The translations under genes were made by a program, and so were the position numbers. Of a stretch of DNA of 64,000 nucleotides, positions 12,655-24,879 are shown one piece after another (position 1 is the first letter of the stretch; each line of letters starts with the position of its first letter). The notes below the pieces were generated by a model. That model did no database searches. It saw nothing but the letters and a program-made list of their open reading frames with translations, and had not been told where the DNA came from. The DNA comes from Chrysogorgia sp. JL179-B06. Taxonomy: Eukaryota; Cnidaria; Anthozoa; Scleralcyonacea; Chrysogorgiidae. The DNA lies in NCBI GenBank assembly GCA_035772405.1, contig JAYKKM010000080.1, positions 3,410,001 to 3,474,000 of the forward strand. The letters run 5' to 3'.

Positions 12655-13095
12655 CCTACCAAGCAGAGTCGTGATGGTACAGTGACCTTTACGAAAGCCA
12701 GTTACTTTGTTGTTTATAGCACAGCGTGCTTTTCGATGAAATCAACCATCTGGAGGGCGATAACCTTTTCAAAGATCTTCGAGACCGCTGGTAACATTGA
12801 TATCGGTCGCAGTTGATCATTGGTTATTGGATTGTCGGTTTTCGGAATCGGAGAAAAGGTACAGCGATATGCTCGCTGACCATCTTAATATAATTAATAG
12901 GTATCTGGTCAGTTCCCGTCGAAAAGTCAGCACGGAGTGTTTTGATAATGCAAGCTTGTCTAAGCTTAAAGGAATAGTCCTTATCATTGGGCAAGTTATC
13001 AATCATATCGAAAAGCTCATCTGCTGTCGTAGCATGACAACCAGTAGTTCTCTGAGCTGTTGTTACGAAGTGTTGGTTGAGGCTCTCTAGGTCTA
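12655..13095 (-). pseudogene. LINE reverse-transcriptase fragment
   Basis: Minus-strand translation from 13090 gives LNQHFVTTAQRTTGC, then CSTG-like FSTGTDQIPINYIK (RT domain entry), then after a frameshift PIPKTDN..LRPISMLPAVSKIFEKV and a broken GFRKGHCT motif near 12690. This order is that of the N-terminal half of a non-LTR RT. The catalytic YADD box and both element ends are missing, and at least two frameshifts are visible. Confidence 0.8.
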
Positions 13096-14860
13096 CACGT
13101 AAAGGCTTAGAATTTGGTTTTATAAGATACGATGAATGATTTTCCAGACGTCACATGGATAAACTGTCGACAGGCTATGGTTTATGGATTACTAATTTCA
13201 GATTTTTATCATTTTTTCTAGAAGAGGCAGATGACACGTCATAGACTACGTTTATATCAACGATATACTCCTCTCTTCCATATACTCCTCTTCTTTCGAA
13301 AGTAGGTTGGGTGAAACAAAGAATATTTTTTATTTATCACTATTAATAACCCGGTGGCAATATTACACAAGCTAAAATTGCCTATGAAACGAACATTTTT
13401 ATTTGATATTGTTGAAGGAGAAATATTCAAAACAAAGAATCTGTATTAAAATAATATCCAAGTAAAAATAACCATTGACAATTCCTTTTTCCACTTGCTC
13501 TAGCAAGTTTGTTGGTGAAAGTGCTAAACAATTCAATATACTGTGGCGTGGCGGAGATAAGACCCTGGGTACGAGGTTGTACTTTGTGTACTTCATCTTG
13601 TGGGATATAACGATCCGTATATAATCCATATGGGTAAAAAAAGACAAAAAGATGGTCTTTTTAAGCATTTCTTAAAATAAAAGCTGAAACGCATTTTATA
13701 TGGTATTTCATGACCGTCAGAACTATCTTAAATGCTCCCTAAAAGTGCAGGAAATTCCATTTCAGAGACTCTAATATTCAAAATTTTCTGGGAACGATGC
13801 CCCGGCCTGAACCCACTGATATCAAAAATAGGACTGGATTGGGCTTTCTATTGTATCTGATGAGCTGGTTTTGAAGCTTGCGTATTTGCATAATGTAAAT
13901 ATTGACGAGAGATCATTAGAAGCTCCGAATAAAACCGTGACGCTCGCGAAATAGGTTTAGTGTCTGGCCAATATATAGTTTCTTTCTTAACATTAAATGT
14001 ATAAAATCTTGCACCTAATTTGCATGACGTCTCTTATTAGGCTTCTCTCATTGGATAATTAGAGCCAACGGCGGCCATTACTAAGGGACCGAAGTCGCAG
14101 TAAATCTGTAGGTAGGTCATGAATCGTTTTACCAGTAATTTGAAAAGTGTCTTCTGGTCATCTTTATTGTAAAATTATTTTATTTTGTCGATGGTAAGAG
14201 CACATAATCCAGCAAAAAACCTCATAGGATCCTCAGTTGGTCCCTTAGTAATGGCGGACTTCCGGCTTCGTTTTCTGAACAATAGTTTCTCGATCCAGTC
14301 TTCTTTCGAGATCAGTGCCTGAACCCCTGGGTATAGTTACAAATGTCTGATCTCCACCTTTATGGCTAGCTGATACTCCAATCCACTCTCCTTCAAAAAA
14401 TCCTGGATCCATCACAGCGGTGTATACTGCACACATTCTTATAAATCACATCATTAGACAAAACCTAAACATAACTTAACTTGATATTTTTATGAAAAAC
14501 ACATTTATAAAATAAGATCAATGTTAAAATACAAAACGCCAGTAATCGACATTGTAATCCAAAATTGCCCTTCTACCTGAATATTGTTACGCTCGATACT
14601 GTACTGAATAATGAGTATTGCTAAACCCACATTTCAAATATATGTTTATTTATACCTGAATAGTGGTATATAAAAAAGTATTGTATAGTTTTAGTTAATT
14701 TTGAGCACACAGGCTTTGTACATTTTGTACATTGGCTAAGCGCATACAGTTAATTATGGGAATCAGCGCAACCTACAGATTAGTGAATAATCTGCTAGCA
14801 GCAGACAACTTTCCTTAAAACAATATATGCATAATAACAATATATAATGAATACAATATA
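13096..14860. other. No gene recognised; inverted motif pair
   Basis: Mostly AT-rich. GCCATTACTAAGGGACC (14076-14092) recurs inverted as GGTCCCTTAGTAATGGC (14238-14254), which could be the ends of a ~180-bp element. A 63-residue minus-strand frame at 14436-14245 has no recognisable domain. Confidence 0.45.
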
Positions 14861-14865
14861 TAATA

Positions 14866-15011
14866 AAACAATTATTGGATTCGGTTTTTGTGATATCTGG
14901 GTGGTCAAGGTCTCGGTAAGTGTTATCAGCCTCAGCCTTCGCTTGATAACACTTACCTCGACCTTGATTATTCCAGATATCACGAAAACCTCATCCAATA
15001 AATAATTGTTT
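14866..15011. repeat. Long palindrome (foldback), ~62-bp arms
   Basis: AAACAATTATTGGAT..GTGATATCTGG..GTAAGTGTTATCA on the left is matched by its inverted copy on the right, with a ~15-bp loop. The transcript or single strand would form a long hairpin. I see no target duplication. Confidence 0.85.
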
Positions 15012-15311
15012 ATCATATAGCTCTATTTTTTCTTGACATGACATGTAACAAACAAACTAAGGAGGCAAGTGGATAACTGGGATGCCAGAGGATAACATTG
15101 CAATGTTCCCCTGGTGCGCACGTGATGAGCTCGTGATATGATGATGCAACGTTATTTTTATGGTAAATTCCCAATCCCGCGTGTAACATCTTTCGCTTCC
15201 CAATTCGCTGCGTTAACAAATGTTTATTTTTAATTTTCTGCTGTTCTTTTATAATACCTTTTTTGCTATATAACAAATCACTTAAAGGAACTGCACCCAA
15301 AAATAAATCTG

Positions 15312-15859
15312 TTTGAAATAAAAGGCCTTTATAAGTACGTTTAGAAATGTTAATAGTTTTACGGTATCTGCTCTTGTACTTAAGAAATAACGTTTTAATT
15401 CTCGTATTTTATGCCTCTGGACGCCCCTTTTTTTTGTTCGACGGCTCAAGATTGATGAACAGCGGTTGTTTTCTTTTCAATTTTGACGTCATTGAGTGCT
15501 TGTCTTTTGTTCCTTTCACTCAAGTGACGTTAAAATTGAAAAGAAACCCCCGCTGGACCTCGAATCTGAGCCGTCGAGCAAATCTAAAATGGCGGTGTCC
15601 AACATTATATATAAGGTCGTGGTCTGAGTCGTCTTCTGGACGATCTTTTTTGGTATCCGCAAGAGGTTCGACGAATGTCTGACATGCCTGTATGATGAAA
15701 TACATAACGGCTATGCTAACACAATACAAATATCCTAACCCTAACCCCCCGCCTAATGGGTTTTCTAATACTAACCTTAATACTAATAAAAGGATCGTCC
15801 AGAAGACGACTCGAGTGTACCATATAGCCACGACCATACTTAAAGGCCTTTTATTTAAA
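15312..15859. mobile_element. Foldback/MITE-like element with nested palindromes
   Basis: The outer arms are TTTGAAATAAAAGGCCTTTA (15312 on) and its inverted copy ending 15859. Inside are two further inverted pairs: GTCGTCTTCTGGACGATC near 15629 against its inverse near 15793, and a ~60-bp hairpin at 15438-15583 around CAATTTTGACGTCA. A short telomere-like CCTAACCCTAACCC lies at about 15735. No coding capacity. Confidence 0.65.
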
Positions 15860-16007
15860 AGTAGTTTATTTTTTGGGTACAATTCCCTTTTAATGACTGG
15901 TCCCTCGGAAAGTAGTGATATTTAAAATGTTTCCCTCGACTTCGTCTCTGGAAAAATCGAGTTTCTCGGCAGTAAATGTCCCTGTTTTCCTTGGGACCAG
16001 TCATTAA

Positions 16008-16610
16008 AGTGCCTATGTAACGAAATTTCCAAGTTTGAAATAATAACATTGAAGTAATATTTGGTATCGCTTCTTTCGACTGTGAAAATTTTAGTACGAA
16101 CAATTAAATGGAAGTATGTTTATTTAGCGTTTGAAGACCGTGCTTTCCCCCCTAAAAATTGAGATATAAAATAGTTGGCATACTTGCACAACTAATGACA
16201 TCACTCGACCCAGACCCCAAATTTTGATTGCTTGCTAAGCTCGTACCGCAATGGCGTGTATATAAAGAGAAAATAAAGGGATTTTGTCGTTCATTTTGTG
16301 GTTAGAAACTTCGAAGTTCATAAATGAACTATTCACGAATATGTTTCCCACGAGAGTTTAGTTTTCTAAAGGGTGTTTTGAACAGTCTGTTCGATAACAA
16401 TAAGAATTCATGTAGATCCTAGTGATGTCATATAAAGTTGTGGAATAAAATATGTCTCAACTTTTTGAGTCAAAAGCCAGTTTTTCAAACGCTAAATAAA
16501 CATACTTTCCTTAATTATTCGCCCTGAAACTTTCACAATCGAAAGCAGTAATCTCCAACTTTACTTTAATGCCATTTTCTCCAACTTGAAAATTTCGTTG
16601 CATAGGCACT
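16008..16610. mobile_element. TTAA-flanked MITE, AGTGCCTATG family
   Basis: Flanked by TTAA on both sides (16004-16007, 16611-16614). The ends AGTGCCTATGTAACGAAATT and AATTTCGTTGCATAGGCACT are inverse copies. The interior arms repeat the pattern (ACATACTT..TTAATTATTCG). A second, larger copy is at 34721-35810. Non-autonomous; Kolobok/piggyBac-type target. Confidence 0.88.
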
Positions 16611-16649
16611 TTAAGTGTTTAGTGCATGTTGAGTTTAGCGCGGCAATAT

Positions 16650-16932
16650 ATCTCATCCCGAGGGGTAATATTTCGACGAATTCCCCGAGCGAAGGGTCTA
16701 TAAATGATATATTATACCGAAACAATCTTGAATGCTGTCTTGAAACGTCTAGAAACGTCTTGAAACGTCTTGTTGTTCCTCCATTGTTTACAGGCTCGTC
16801 TTGGTTTACGCGCGAGTACTGGGTACGAGCGGGGTATTCGAACTCGAATTCCCCGCTGAGACGTCATCAGCGGGGAATTAGAGTTTAAATTGACTGGTCA
16901 CGTGGTACAAATATAGCTCTTTGATTGGACAA
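16650..16932. repeat. Dispersed repeat family R1, copy 1
   Basis: Holds the hallmark ACCGAAACAATCTTGAATGC, then three AAACGTCT(A/T)G modules, GTTTACGCGCG, an inverted pair GAATTCCCCGCTGA/TCATCAGCGGGGAATT, and GACTGGTCACGTGGTAC. Other copies are at 42450-42716 and 61640-62486. Confidence 0.8.
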
Positions 16933-16959
16933 TTTATAGTTGCGGTATAATATGTTCAT

Positions 16960-16990
<31 letters not shown>

Positions 16991-17914
16991 CTGGCCTCAA
17001 TATAATCAGAACTTTTCAGCGGTCATGTTTATGGCTTCGCTAGCAGTGCATTTATTAGATTCAGTTTTTAAAGTAAAGATGAACAGATTTCATTTCACTT
17101 GTAGAAATTTCTTTCTCAAATTACTTTCGTACTTTGTTGTTTTATAAAGTTTTCAATTTCTTGCTGCATCATGACTGTTTAAATCCTCTTGTGGCTAATT
17201 CATTTTTTGTGTGTACATTCGAATAACAGGATTCTAACCAAGTTTGAATAACAGAATTCGCTTTCTGGATGTTTTTTTGGCGCTCAAGATTTTAACTGAG
17301 AACAAATAACAATGAGAAAACAAGATGCTATAAAAACTTGATTTTCTGATATTTTGAATAATTTTTTTGCGGACTTTTTGTATCTTTGAATTCATTGGAC
17401 ATTAACAATATTCGTAATGCCCTCTCATTTTTATGTTACCGGAAGTAGCACTGGCCATATAATAATTAATAATAATATACAGGAAAATATTCGAGATAAA
17501 TGGACTTACAACGGATGAGTCTACAGTGCTCCGTCCACTCCTCGCAGCTTTGATGATTAAAAACGTCGCTTCTTTTACCATTACTCGAAAAGGTTTATTA
17601 AAACATTCGTGATCATTTAGTCAAGTAAGAAGACACTTTACTGGCAATATTAAAGTAGAATTCAGTTTAAATTACAGCGAAACGTACTCTTGGCCGCCAT
17701 GTTTGTTTTTTCGCGAAGGAAAATACCTTCATTCAAAATCGGCTGGAATAAGATTGACTGTCCCTGTATTTCATTGTTTATCAGCAAATCTGAATATTTT
17801 ATGCTTAAAAAAATTTTACATTTCCTTTTCTCTGAATTGTGTTTACTTGAAATTGCACTGTTCTCAGCCAATCGGAATTGAGAAACTTTTCATCTGTATT
17901 ATTAATGCGCCTAT
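16933..17914. other. No gene recognised; (ATT)n microsatellite
   Basis: An ATT run occupies about 16962-16991. The remainder is AT-rich without a coding signal. Confidence 0.5.
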
Positions 17915-18153
17915 TTATGCGGGAGAAACATACACACGTGTTATTCACACTTTAGTGTTTTTATTTGATGAACGCAAAGATATATAACATTCTCTGATAA
18001 CTCATTATGCGTGTGTAAATTCCGGATATTTGCATATCAAACAAACTGATATATCTCAAAAAGAAAGCGAAGAAACGAGAAGAATTAAGTTACTTTATCA
18101 TTTTAAAAGTTCTTCCAAATAAGACAATAAAAAATTTTGAGGTTAGGCGCACT
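17915..18153. mobile_element. Truncated copy of the 7820-8296 TTAA MITE
   Basis: CACACGTGTTATTCACAC, GATATATCTCAAAAAGAAAG and GAGGTTAGGCGCACT-TTAA match the right half of the element at 7820-8296. The left TIR is missing. The right TTAA (18154-18157) abuts the 3' side of the large minus-strand LINE. Confidence 0.75.
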
Positions 18154-18169
18154 TTAAAAAAAATCATTA

Positions 18170-18571
18170 ATATATATATAGGCCTTTATACATTTAAAAA
18201 GAAGAACTAAAGATTGAAAATACCTACGCTGCTCCAATGACTTAATTTTGGCTAATTTGAATAAGCTTTCATAATTGTTTGATTTAGAAAGACCTAGAAT
18301 AGTTCTAAGGATATAATAGTTTGCATTTTCTAATTTTTTTTACTGCGTTTTTCCAATACCTAGTAAAACAGGGCTGCAATACTCCAGATGTGGGAGAACA
18401 AATGCTTTATACAGCCGAATCATCACTTGTATCCTTCGAAGCGCAGCTGTATTGCAGGCCTTCGTCAGTTGACCTTTTATATGCTCCTTGTATGTTAGCA
18501 TGGAGTCGACTATGGTGAGTCCTATAATTTTTAGGGTGTCCTTTATTTCGGTTGTGGTATCATTTATATGG
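18170..18571 (-). pseudogene. LINE ORF2 C-terminal part (old LINE)
   Basis: Minus-strand frame reads TTEIKDTLKIIGLT, then KACNTAALRRIQ, then LYKAFVLPHLEYCSPV and SLEQRRYFQSLV. This is the post-RT thumb and C-terminal region characteristic of CR1/L2-type LINEs. It ends against the TTAA MITE fragment. One in-frame stop follows the LEYCSPV segment. Confidence 0.8.
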
Positions 18572-19751
18572 AAGTTATGACGGCATTAGCGCCAAGCTTT
18601 TACGTATTGCTGCACCAGCAATATTACCATCTCTCACCAAATTATTAAACAAATGCTTGGATTCACAGACTTTCCCTGCCATTTGGAAGATTGCCAAAGT
18701 TACACCCATTTTTAAAAGAAATGGTAGCAGTGACGATAAGAAAAATTACAGGCCGATATCAGTGCTTCCAGTTATTTCCAAATTTTTAGAGAAACACATT
18801 TACGAGCACCTGTGCATGTTCCTAAAAGACAACGGATTGCTCTATAAATTACAGTCCGGTTTCAGAAAGTTATTTTCCACCGAGACTGCGCTTATAAGAT
18901 TGGTTGATCAACTGTTACTGCACCTTGATGAGAACAAAGTCTCTGGTATGCTCTTTGTTGATTACAAAAAGGCGTTTGATCTCATAGACCACCAACTGCT
19001 AATATCAAAATTGCAGGCATTAAGGGTGGGTGACAAATTTTTACCACTATTCCGTGATTATTTGACCGGTCGACGGCAATATGTCAGTATTGATGGTGTT
19101 TGTTCAACTTCCAAGATGGTGACTATGGGTGTTCCCCAGGGAAGCATATTGGGACCAGTGCTATTTCTTGTATTCATATATCAACGATCTTCCTACCGCA
19201 CTCCAACACTCTGTTGCTGACATATATGCAGATGACACAACCATCAGTTATTCAGTTGATTATAAAGTGGCACCCGCAGCCCTTACTGAACGTTTGCAGT
19301 CAGATATAAATGAGCTGGAGAACTGGTCTTCTAATAATAGAATGATCATAAATGCATCTAAATCTAAGTCGATGATTGTTACAGGGAAACGTCTAGATAA
19401 GAAAATGGTGCACTCTTTGTTGCAAATGAAGTTAAACTGTAAATAACATCGAAAAAGTCTTCAAGCTCCAGAAGCGTGCTGCTCGTGTAATTTTAGATGC
19501 AGACACGCGGTCAAATAGCGTACAGCTTTTTAAGAAATTAAAATGGATTCCTTTTTTCGACGAAGTTAAAATAAATAAATGTATTTATATACATATAAGC
19601 GTCTGTATGGAAAATGTCCCCCTTATTTATCTAAATTATTAACATGTAATTTTGACATACACAATATGTCTAGTATAGAGGGCCACTGGTTATTCAGTTT
19701 TTAACTGTTATGTGTTTCACCCTCTTATAAATAAAGTTGGTTATTATTATC
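18572..19751 (+). pseudogene. 5'-truncated plus-strand LINE (RT) inserted in the old LINE
   Basis: Open frame from about 18560 gives RT entry (YDGISAKLLRIA), KNYRPISVLPVISKFLEK, GFRKLFSTETAL, the catalytic-palm FVDYKKAFD, GVPQGSILGP and, after a frameshift near 19180, YADD (about 19227-19238). After the stop at 19446 a C-terminal block resumes (KVFKLQKRAARVILDADTR, about 19450-19510), so roughly 100 or more residues are deleted between. The 3' end has AATAAA-like and TTATTAT tail sequence at about 19725-19751. It is inserted in opposite orientation to the surrounding LINE. Confidence 0.88.
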
Positions 19752-21374
19752 TGTACGTTGTAGGTCCAATGGATAAGGCTTGGGTTTTACCAGCATTAAC
19801 AGTAAGGTAGTTGGATACAAACCATTCAGACATGCTAAGTTCACTGTTAATTATGAATTCCAAAATCATAGGAGAGTGGTCGGCATAATAGTTTGTAGTG
19901 TCATCAGCATATAGTTTGAGAGTTGTATTTGATATAGAGTAATTTATGTCATTTACAAAAAATATAAAATAATAAAGTTATCCCAGCAGCGTTCCTTGTG
20001 GCAGACCAATTTTAACTGATTTCCAATCTGAGTAGGTCCCGTCAACTTTAATAATAATAATAATAATGTTTACTATTTATATAGCGCAAATTAGCATTAT
20101 ATATCATCAAATTATGCGCTTTACAACATCGACAATTTATTCTATTACCTTCAGTACCTAGTACCCAGTACCCCAATCAATTAACGTTAGCTATTTATTT
20201 TTACAGTTTTTATCCTAACCCGCCCTGTCAACTTCCCTGTCTTTCTTCCCTGTCTTTAACTCGCTGTCGTCGATCGTACAAGTAGGCTTTCATTAAATCA
20301 AGTGCACTTTCACCAAAGCCATATGCTTTCAGCTTGGCTAACAAAAGGTTGTGCAACACAGAATCGAATGCTTTGCCGCAACGCTTTTCCGTTGTCAGTT
20401 CGCCAGTCATCTGTCATCTTCAATAAAGCAGTACAGCAAGAGTGTCCTTTTAAAAATCCAGACAAATTAGATGACAATAGCGGACACACAAAGCTGTACA
20501 TTTGATCATACATAACTTTCTCATAGATCTTCGAAAGCGGCCAAGTAATGCAGATGTAGGTCAATAGTTTGTCTTGTAAATTTATTCGTTCTTTTTATGT
20601 GCCGGAGTTACATTACTGCATTTCCATTCCTTTGGACACGCTTTTCCAGTAATAAAGAAGTTGATAAATCTAGTAACTTCATCCGCTATAACAGACCATC
20701 TACACCAACGCTTTTATTCAGACTTATATTCTTTTTATTCGGTACTAACGGTTTCGAAACTAAAATCGTTCATTCCTGCCTATCTGAAATTTTCTTTACA
20801 CTCGGATGCTCACTGAAATCGTCTAGCCATTTCCACAAAGTAATTGTTGAACGTTCCAGCTACTTGCTTAATTATATAGTCTGTGATGACTGCCTTGCTA
20901 TTCACAGTATTTGGTAATAATGGCTTCATTTTCTTCCAAAACTCTCCATGATGCTTTTGTTTTCGTGGCGGCTTCGAGACAAAAGGTTTTCATCCCTTCA
21001 CGCAAGTTACTTTATTTCTCTGCGCTTTAAAGTCGTCCCAAGATGACGTAGTGGGGTTTCTTTTGTGTTTTTTATATAAGCGATTCCGATCGTTTATTTC
21101 TCTCAAGATAGCTGGTAATATCCATTATCCATGGTAACTGGTCACTTCTGATTTGTTTTCGTTTTAAGGGCGCGTGTTCATCTAGGACGTCTTTGTAGAG
21201 CTTGGACCAATGTTGCCAAACATCATCTGCATGATTGTCGTAGACAAAAGCTGAATGCCAGGTCTCGCTGAAATGCCTCTACATTGAGTTTTTTCAAACT
21301 TCTGTACTCAATAACTCGCGGCTTGCGAGTTTACTTTTCCTAATTGTGTATATCAAATTGTGATCACTCAGCCC
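19752..21374 (-). pseudogene. LINE ORF2: endonuclease end and reverse transcriptase (old LINE)
   Basis: From 21374 down: GLSDHNLIY (endonuclease SDH catalytic motif), a connector, RT entry with CSNVTPAHKKN (about 20610), YEKVMYDQMYSF, GFLKGHSCCTALL, GKAFDSVLHNLL (palm), KAYLYDRRQRV. Then comes the SINE-type insertion, then VDGTYSDWKSV, LPQGTLLG and LKLYADDTT (about 19890). Several stops and frameshifts are present. The connecting segment 20620-21250 still reads as LINE in fragments only. Confidence 0.8.
20052..20253 (-). mobile_element. SINE-type insertion with CTTTAA target duplication
   Basis: Flanked by CTTTAA at 20046-20051 and 20254-20259. It interrupts the LINE codons between RQRVK and VDGTYSD and removing it with one target copy restores the frame. 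Contains an AAT-repeat tail on its plus-strand left side (TTA run at its minus-strand 3' end) and a TTTATATAGCGCAAATT motif common in animal SINE 3' parts. Confidence 0.75.
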
Positions 21375-21559
21375 TGTAACGAAAACACGTTAGCTTGACT
21401 TACAAAAGCAACATAATAAACGGTTAATGCTGAACTCTTTATTCGCTGTCTAGCTCTCTGCCTTTTACAGTCTCGTTCACATTGTTTACATAAAGTTTAC
21501 CCTGATTGGAAGTTTAAACCGGAACACAATGAACCTAATATTAACCGGATATCGTTACA
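21375..21559 (-). repeat. 3' LTR of the Ty3/gypsy element
   Basis: 185 bp, TG..CA ends, nearly identical to 25638-25827. On the minus strand it is preceded by the purine-rich tract AAAAGAAGAAAGGA (about 21560-21574), a good polypurine tract for plus-strand priming. Confidence 0.93.
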
Positions 21560-21575
21560 TCCTTTCTTCTTTTAA
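21560..21575 (-). promoter_or_regulatory. Polypurine tract
   Basis: Purine-only run on the minus strand immediately 5' of the 3' LTR, the expected plus-strand primer site. Confidence 0.7.
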
Positions 21576-21651
21576 AAAATATTAAAAAATGAAAAAAAAT
21601 GAAAAATATAAAAATAAAACCACTTATCACAGTCTCGTATTACTTCATAAA

Positions 21652-22530
21652 CTAAAAGTACTCCTTATCAGTCTCGTATTGCTTCATCCAGCTTGGTGCT
21701 CTTCGGATTCTGGAGGAGTGTCTCGGAACAGCGTCAGTCTCTATATTTTGACGCGATGTCTCGATTTGGACTTGTTGTTCCCTTGGCTGTCTTTCCGGTG
21801 TCGGTCTCTGTACTGGTGTCACAACCGTATCTTGGTCGTCCGGAGTACTATCTAGCACTGGTTCTCGTTCTTCAGTAGGCGCTATCTCCGGCGTTGCTCG
21901 TAGGTCGCGTCGGTTGCGGCGATACTGTCGGCCGTCCACGTCCACGTCATAATGGCGTTTCCCCGAAACTCGCAGACAGCGTCCTAAGGAGCAGTCCTTC
22001 TCACCAGGACGGCGCATCCTGATGGCATCCCCAGGTCGCAGCGGCTCCAATGTTTTAGTATTTCTTCTGCTTCTCCTTAACCTTGAGCAACATGGATTTC
22101 GTATCTGAGAGTTCTCCTGGCAAAGACAGAAGCGTTCGCTGTTGACGTCCGAACATCTTTTCCGCAGGCGACGTCCTGGTATTCTCACTTGGTGTGTTAC
22201 GAAATTCGAGAATCGCGAGGTATGGGTCACTTTTCGCATCTGCAGCTTTCTTCATTAGCATCTTACAGGTTTTAACAGTGTTTTCTGCCTTTCCATTTGA
22301 CTGTGGATACGCAGGGGACGAGGTTACATGCTCGAAGTTCCACTCTGTTGCGAATCTTTTGAACTCTTCACTGGCGTAGCACGGTCCATTGTCGGACACG
22401 ACTTTCTCTGGTATTCCAAGGCGGGCAAAGGTTTTCTTAAGCTTGTCAATAACGTCTCGTGCTCTTGTGCGCGTGAGTCTGTCTACGACGAAGTAATTTG
22501 AGAAATAATCTGTAGTTACGCTATGTAATC
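21652..22530 (-). pseudogene. Ty3/gypsy integrase core and C-terminal domain
   Basis: From 22530: continuation of the core after a frameshift, then VVSDNGPCYASEEFKRF (second catalytic Asp), SPAYPQSNGKAENTVK (catalytic Glu), LEFRNTP, then after another frameshift near 22085 a basic C-terminal region (LRPGDAIRMRRPGEK, then RHSSRIRRAPSWM). The D,D,E residues are present, but the frame is broken at two places. Confidence 0.88.
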
Positions 22531-23290
22531 TCGACTTTCAAATGTGAATAGATCGGTCGCTACCACCTGCCACGGACCATCAGGTACTTCATGTGCTTTC
22601 ATCGGTTCCTTACGTTGCTTGGGATTGTTTCGTTGACAAACGGCACATGACATCACATAATCATGCATTTCCTTCGCAATTCCCGGCCAGTGAAAGATAC
22701 GTCTCGCTCGGCGCAGGCATGCTTCTATTCCCAGATGTGCTGTATTGTGTATTTTCCCAAGTATTTCTGCCCGAAGCTTCTCTGGAACAACTACTGCTTC
22801 ACCTTTCATCACAAAATCGTCACACAGCGTTAAGTCCTCACGGCACCGAAATACGGCTGGCACGATTTTGGAACTCTCTTGTGTGACGAAGGCCATCCTG
22901 TCACGATGAGGGTCTTGACTTCTTCTAAGGTACCATCTTTGGCACGTTGCTACCCTGATTTCTTCCAGGAGAGCGTCTCCAACTGCGATATCTTGTTTCT
23001 GATCTATACCTGTCAAGGTGTGGCAAAAGTCGGACAGTTCTTCTGTCTCCGTTTGGTACGCTTTCGATAGCGTGTCTGCGAGGTAGAGTTCAGTGCCTTT
23101 CTTGTGGCGAATGTCGATGTCAAACTTCTGTAACCGCAGCAGCATGCGTTGTAACCCGCGTTTGGGGGCTGTGTGGATAGGCTTTCTCCAAATCATTTCC
23201 AAACTCAGGCTTGTGATCGCTGTCAATCGTCACTTGTCGGCCATACACGTACGTTTCAAACTTCTCGCAGGCAAAGACTATGGCTAATAG
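22516..23290 (-). pseudogene. Ty3/gypsy RNase H end and integrase N-terminal domain
   Basis: PIHTAPKRGLQRMLLRLQ and ELYLADTLSKAY (RNase H end, the last catalytic Asp in YLADTLS) are followed by the integrase HHCC finger (HNTAHLGIEACLRRARR..CAVCQRN) and the first core Asp (VATDLF). Near 23190-23200 a frame change separates it from the upstream RNase H segment. Confidence 0.88.
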
Positions 23291-24405
23291 TTCTTTTTCG
23301 ATTTGGGCATATCTTGACTCAGCATCTGTGAGAGCACGTGAAGCATATGCGATAGGTTGTCCTCTTGCATCAATGCTGCTCCCAGTCCGTCTTGTGAAGC
23401 GTCACACTGGATTGTGAGTTCCCGCTTGTGGTCGTAATAACTGAGCATTGGTGCTTGCGTTAATTTCTTCTTTATCTTCTCAAATGCTTCCTGGTGGTTA
23501 GGCAACCAACTCCATTCGACGTCCTTGTGATCGAGTTGTCGCAGAATTTCGCAATTTTGGCTCAGGTGCGGTAGAAATTTGGCCAGATAATTAACCATCC
23601 CCAAGAAACGCTTCAAGGTCGTCACGTCTGTCGGTGCCTCCATCTGTGTTATATCGGACGTCAGAAGATTCACTTCCCTGAATCTTTCGAGAAGCTTCTT
23701 GAGGTGTTCGTCGTGCGACGTCGTGGCTTCGTCATCATTTTCTCCAAACCCAATGACAAGGAAATCATCTGCGATAACCTCTATTCCTTCTAACCCTTCG
23801 ACAATTTCGTTGACTGTCCTCTGCCACACTTCCGGAGCGCTGTTGATTCCAAACGGCATTCTTTTCCAACGGTAGCGCCCAGAGCATAAGGTCGTGAGCA
23901 TACTTGACTCGTGGTCCAACGAAATCTGATGGAAACCGCTCTTGGCGTCCAGAACGGAAAAGATGCGTGCCTTTGACAGTCGGGTCGCTACTTCTTCGAC
24001 AGTTTTCGTCGGATAGCGTTCTCGTTGGATCGCCTTATTAAGGTCACGTGGGTCGATGCAGATCCTTAATTGCCCATGCGGTTTTGGAACGATCATCAGC
24101 GATGAAACCCAAGGCGTTGGCTCGGTGACCTTTGCCAAAACACCTTCGTTCTCCAGACGAGCAAGCTCCATCTCTAAACTACTCCTCAATGCCACAGGTA
24201 TCTTTCTTGGCGCATGCACCACGGGCTTCACCGTTTTATCGACATGTATGTGATGCTTTCCGGAAAGCTTTCCAAGGCCCGTGAATACATCTCTGTAGTC
24301 CCGAAGAATGGCGTCTTCTTCCACTTGAGTATCAGCTTCGACGACTCGCCGAACCACGTCGCTTTCTGTGATGCGTACAAGTCCCAATCTCTCACTCGCA
24401 GCCAA
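23284..24405 (-). pseudogene. Ty3/gypsy reverse transcriptase and start of RNase H
   Basis: Clear RT motifs: RICIDPRDLNKAI, FSVLDAKSGFHQI, MPFGINSAPEVWQ, VIADDFLV (the catalytic DD), LKRFLGMVNYLAKF. RNase H begins at IQCDASQDGLGAAL. Between REVNLL and TQMEAPTD about 30 residues expected in the thumb (the region with the conserved Lys/Gly-His block) are missing in frame. Near 23365 a one-base loss shifts the frame within RNase H. Confidence 0.9.
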
Positions 24406-24867
24406 CTACAAGATTGGTTGTACAGGGCCTTGAACGATTTGGAACAATAGCGTTGCCTTCTTTTCGTCGCGTTCAATCTTCAACAAAGATTTGCCCTTTG
24501 CTTTTTCTTCGTGTAAATTGTGTTGAACAAGCGTGTGTCCCGGCTTGAGCTTTCGGCCGCGGCGATCTCCTGTAATTTGCGCATACAAATGAAATGGCAA
24601 CACGTTACACGTCGATCCCGTGTCAATCTGAAATGTCACTGGTTTTCCGGAAAGCCAAAATGTCACCAATGTCTTGTCTCCCTTCGATGAACTCAGTCGA
24701 TTTACTTTTTCTGTTAAACTGTTCACCGTCTCGTCAGAATCAGAACTGTCGTCGGAAACGTGATTTGTTTTCTGCCTCCCACCTTTCCTTCTCTCTGAGC
24801 AATTCTTTTTGTAGCACTTTGACGCAAAATGGCCTTTCTTTCCACACGCCCTGCATTCCTTATCCAA
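24406..24867 (-). pseudogene. Ty3/gypsy nucleocapsid knuckle and protease
   Basis: Starts with a zinc knuckle (CRACGKKGHFASKC), then VTFQIDTGSTCNVLP, the aspartic protease active site (DTGS). In the same frame as both neighbours but separated from them by TGA (24880-24882) and TAG (24406-24408). Confidence 0.88.
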
Positions 24868-24879
24868 AGCGGGACATTT

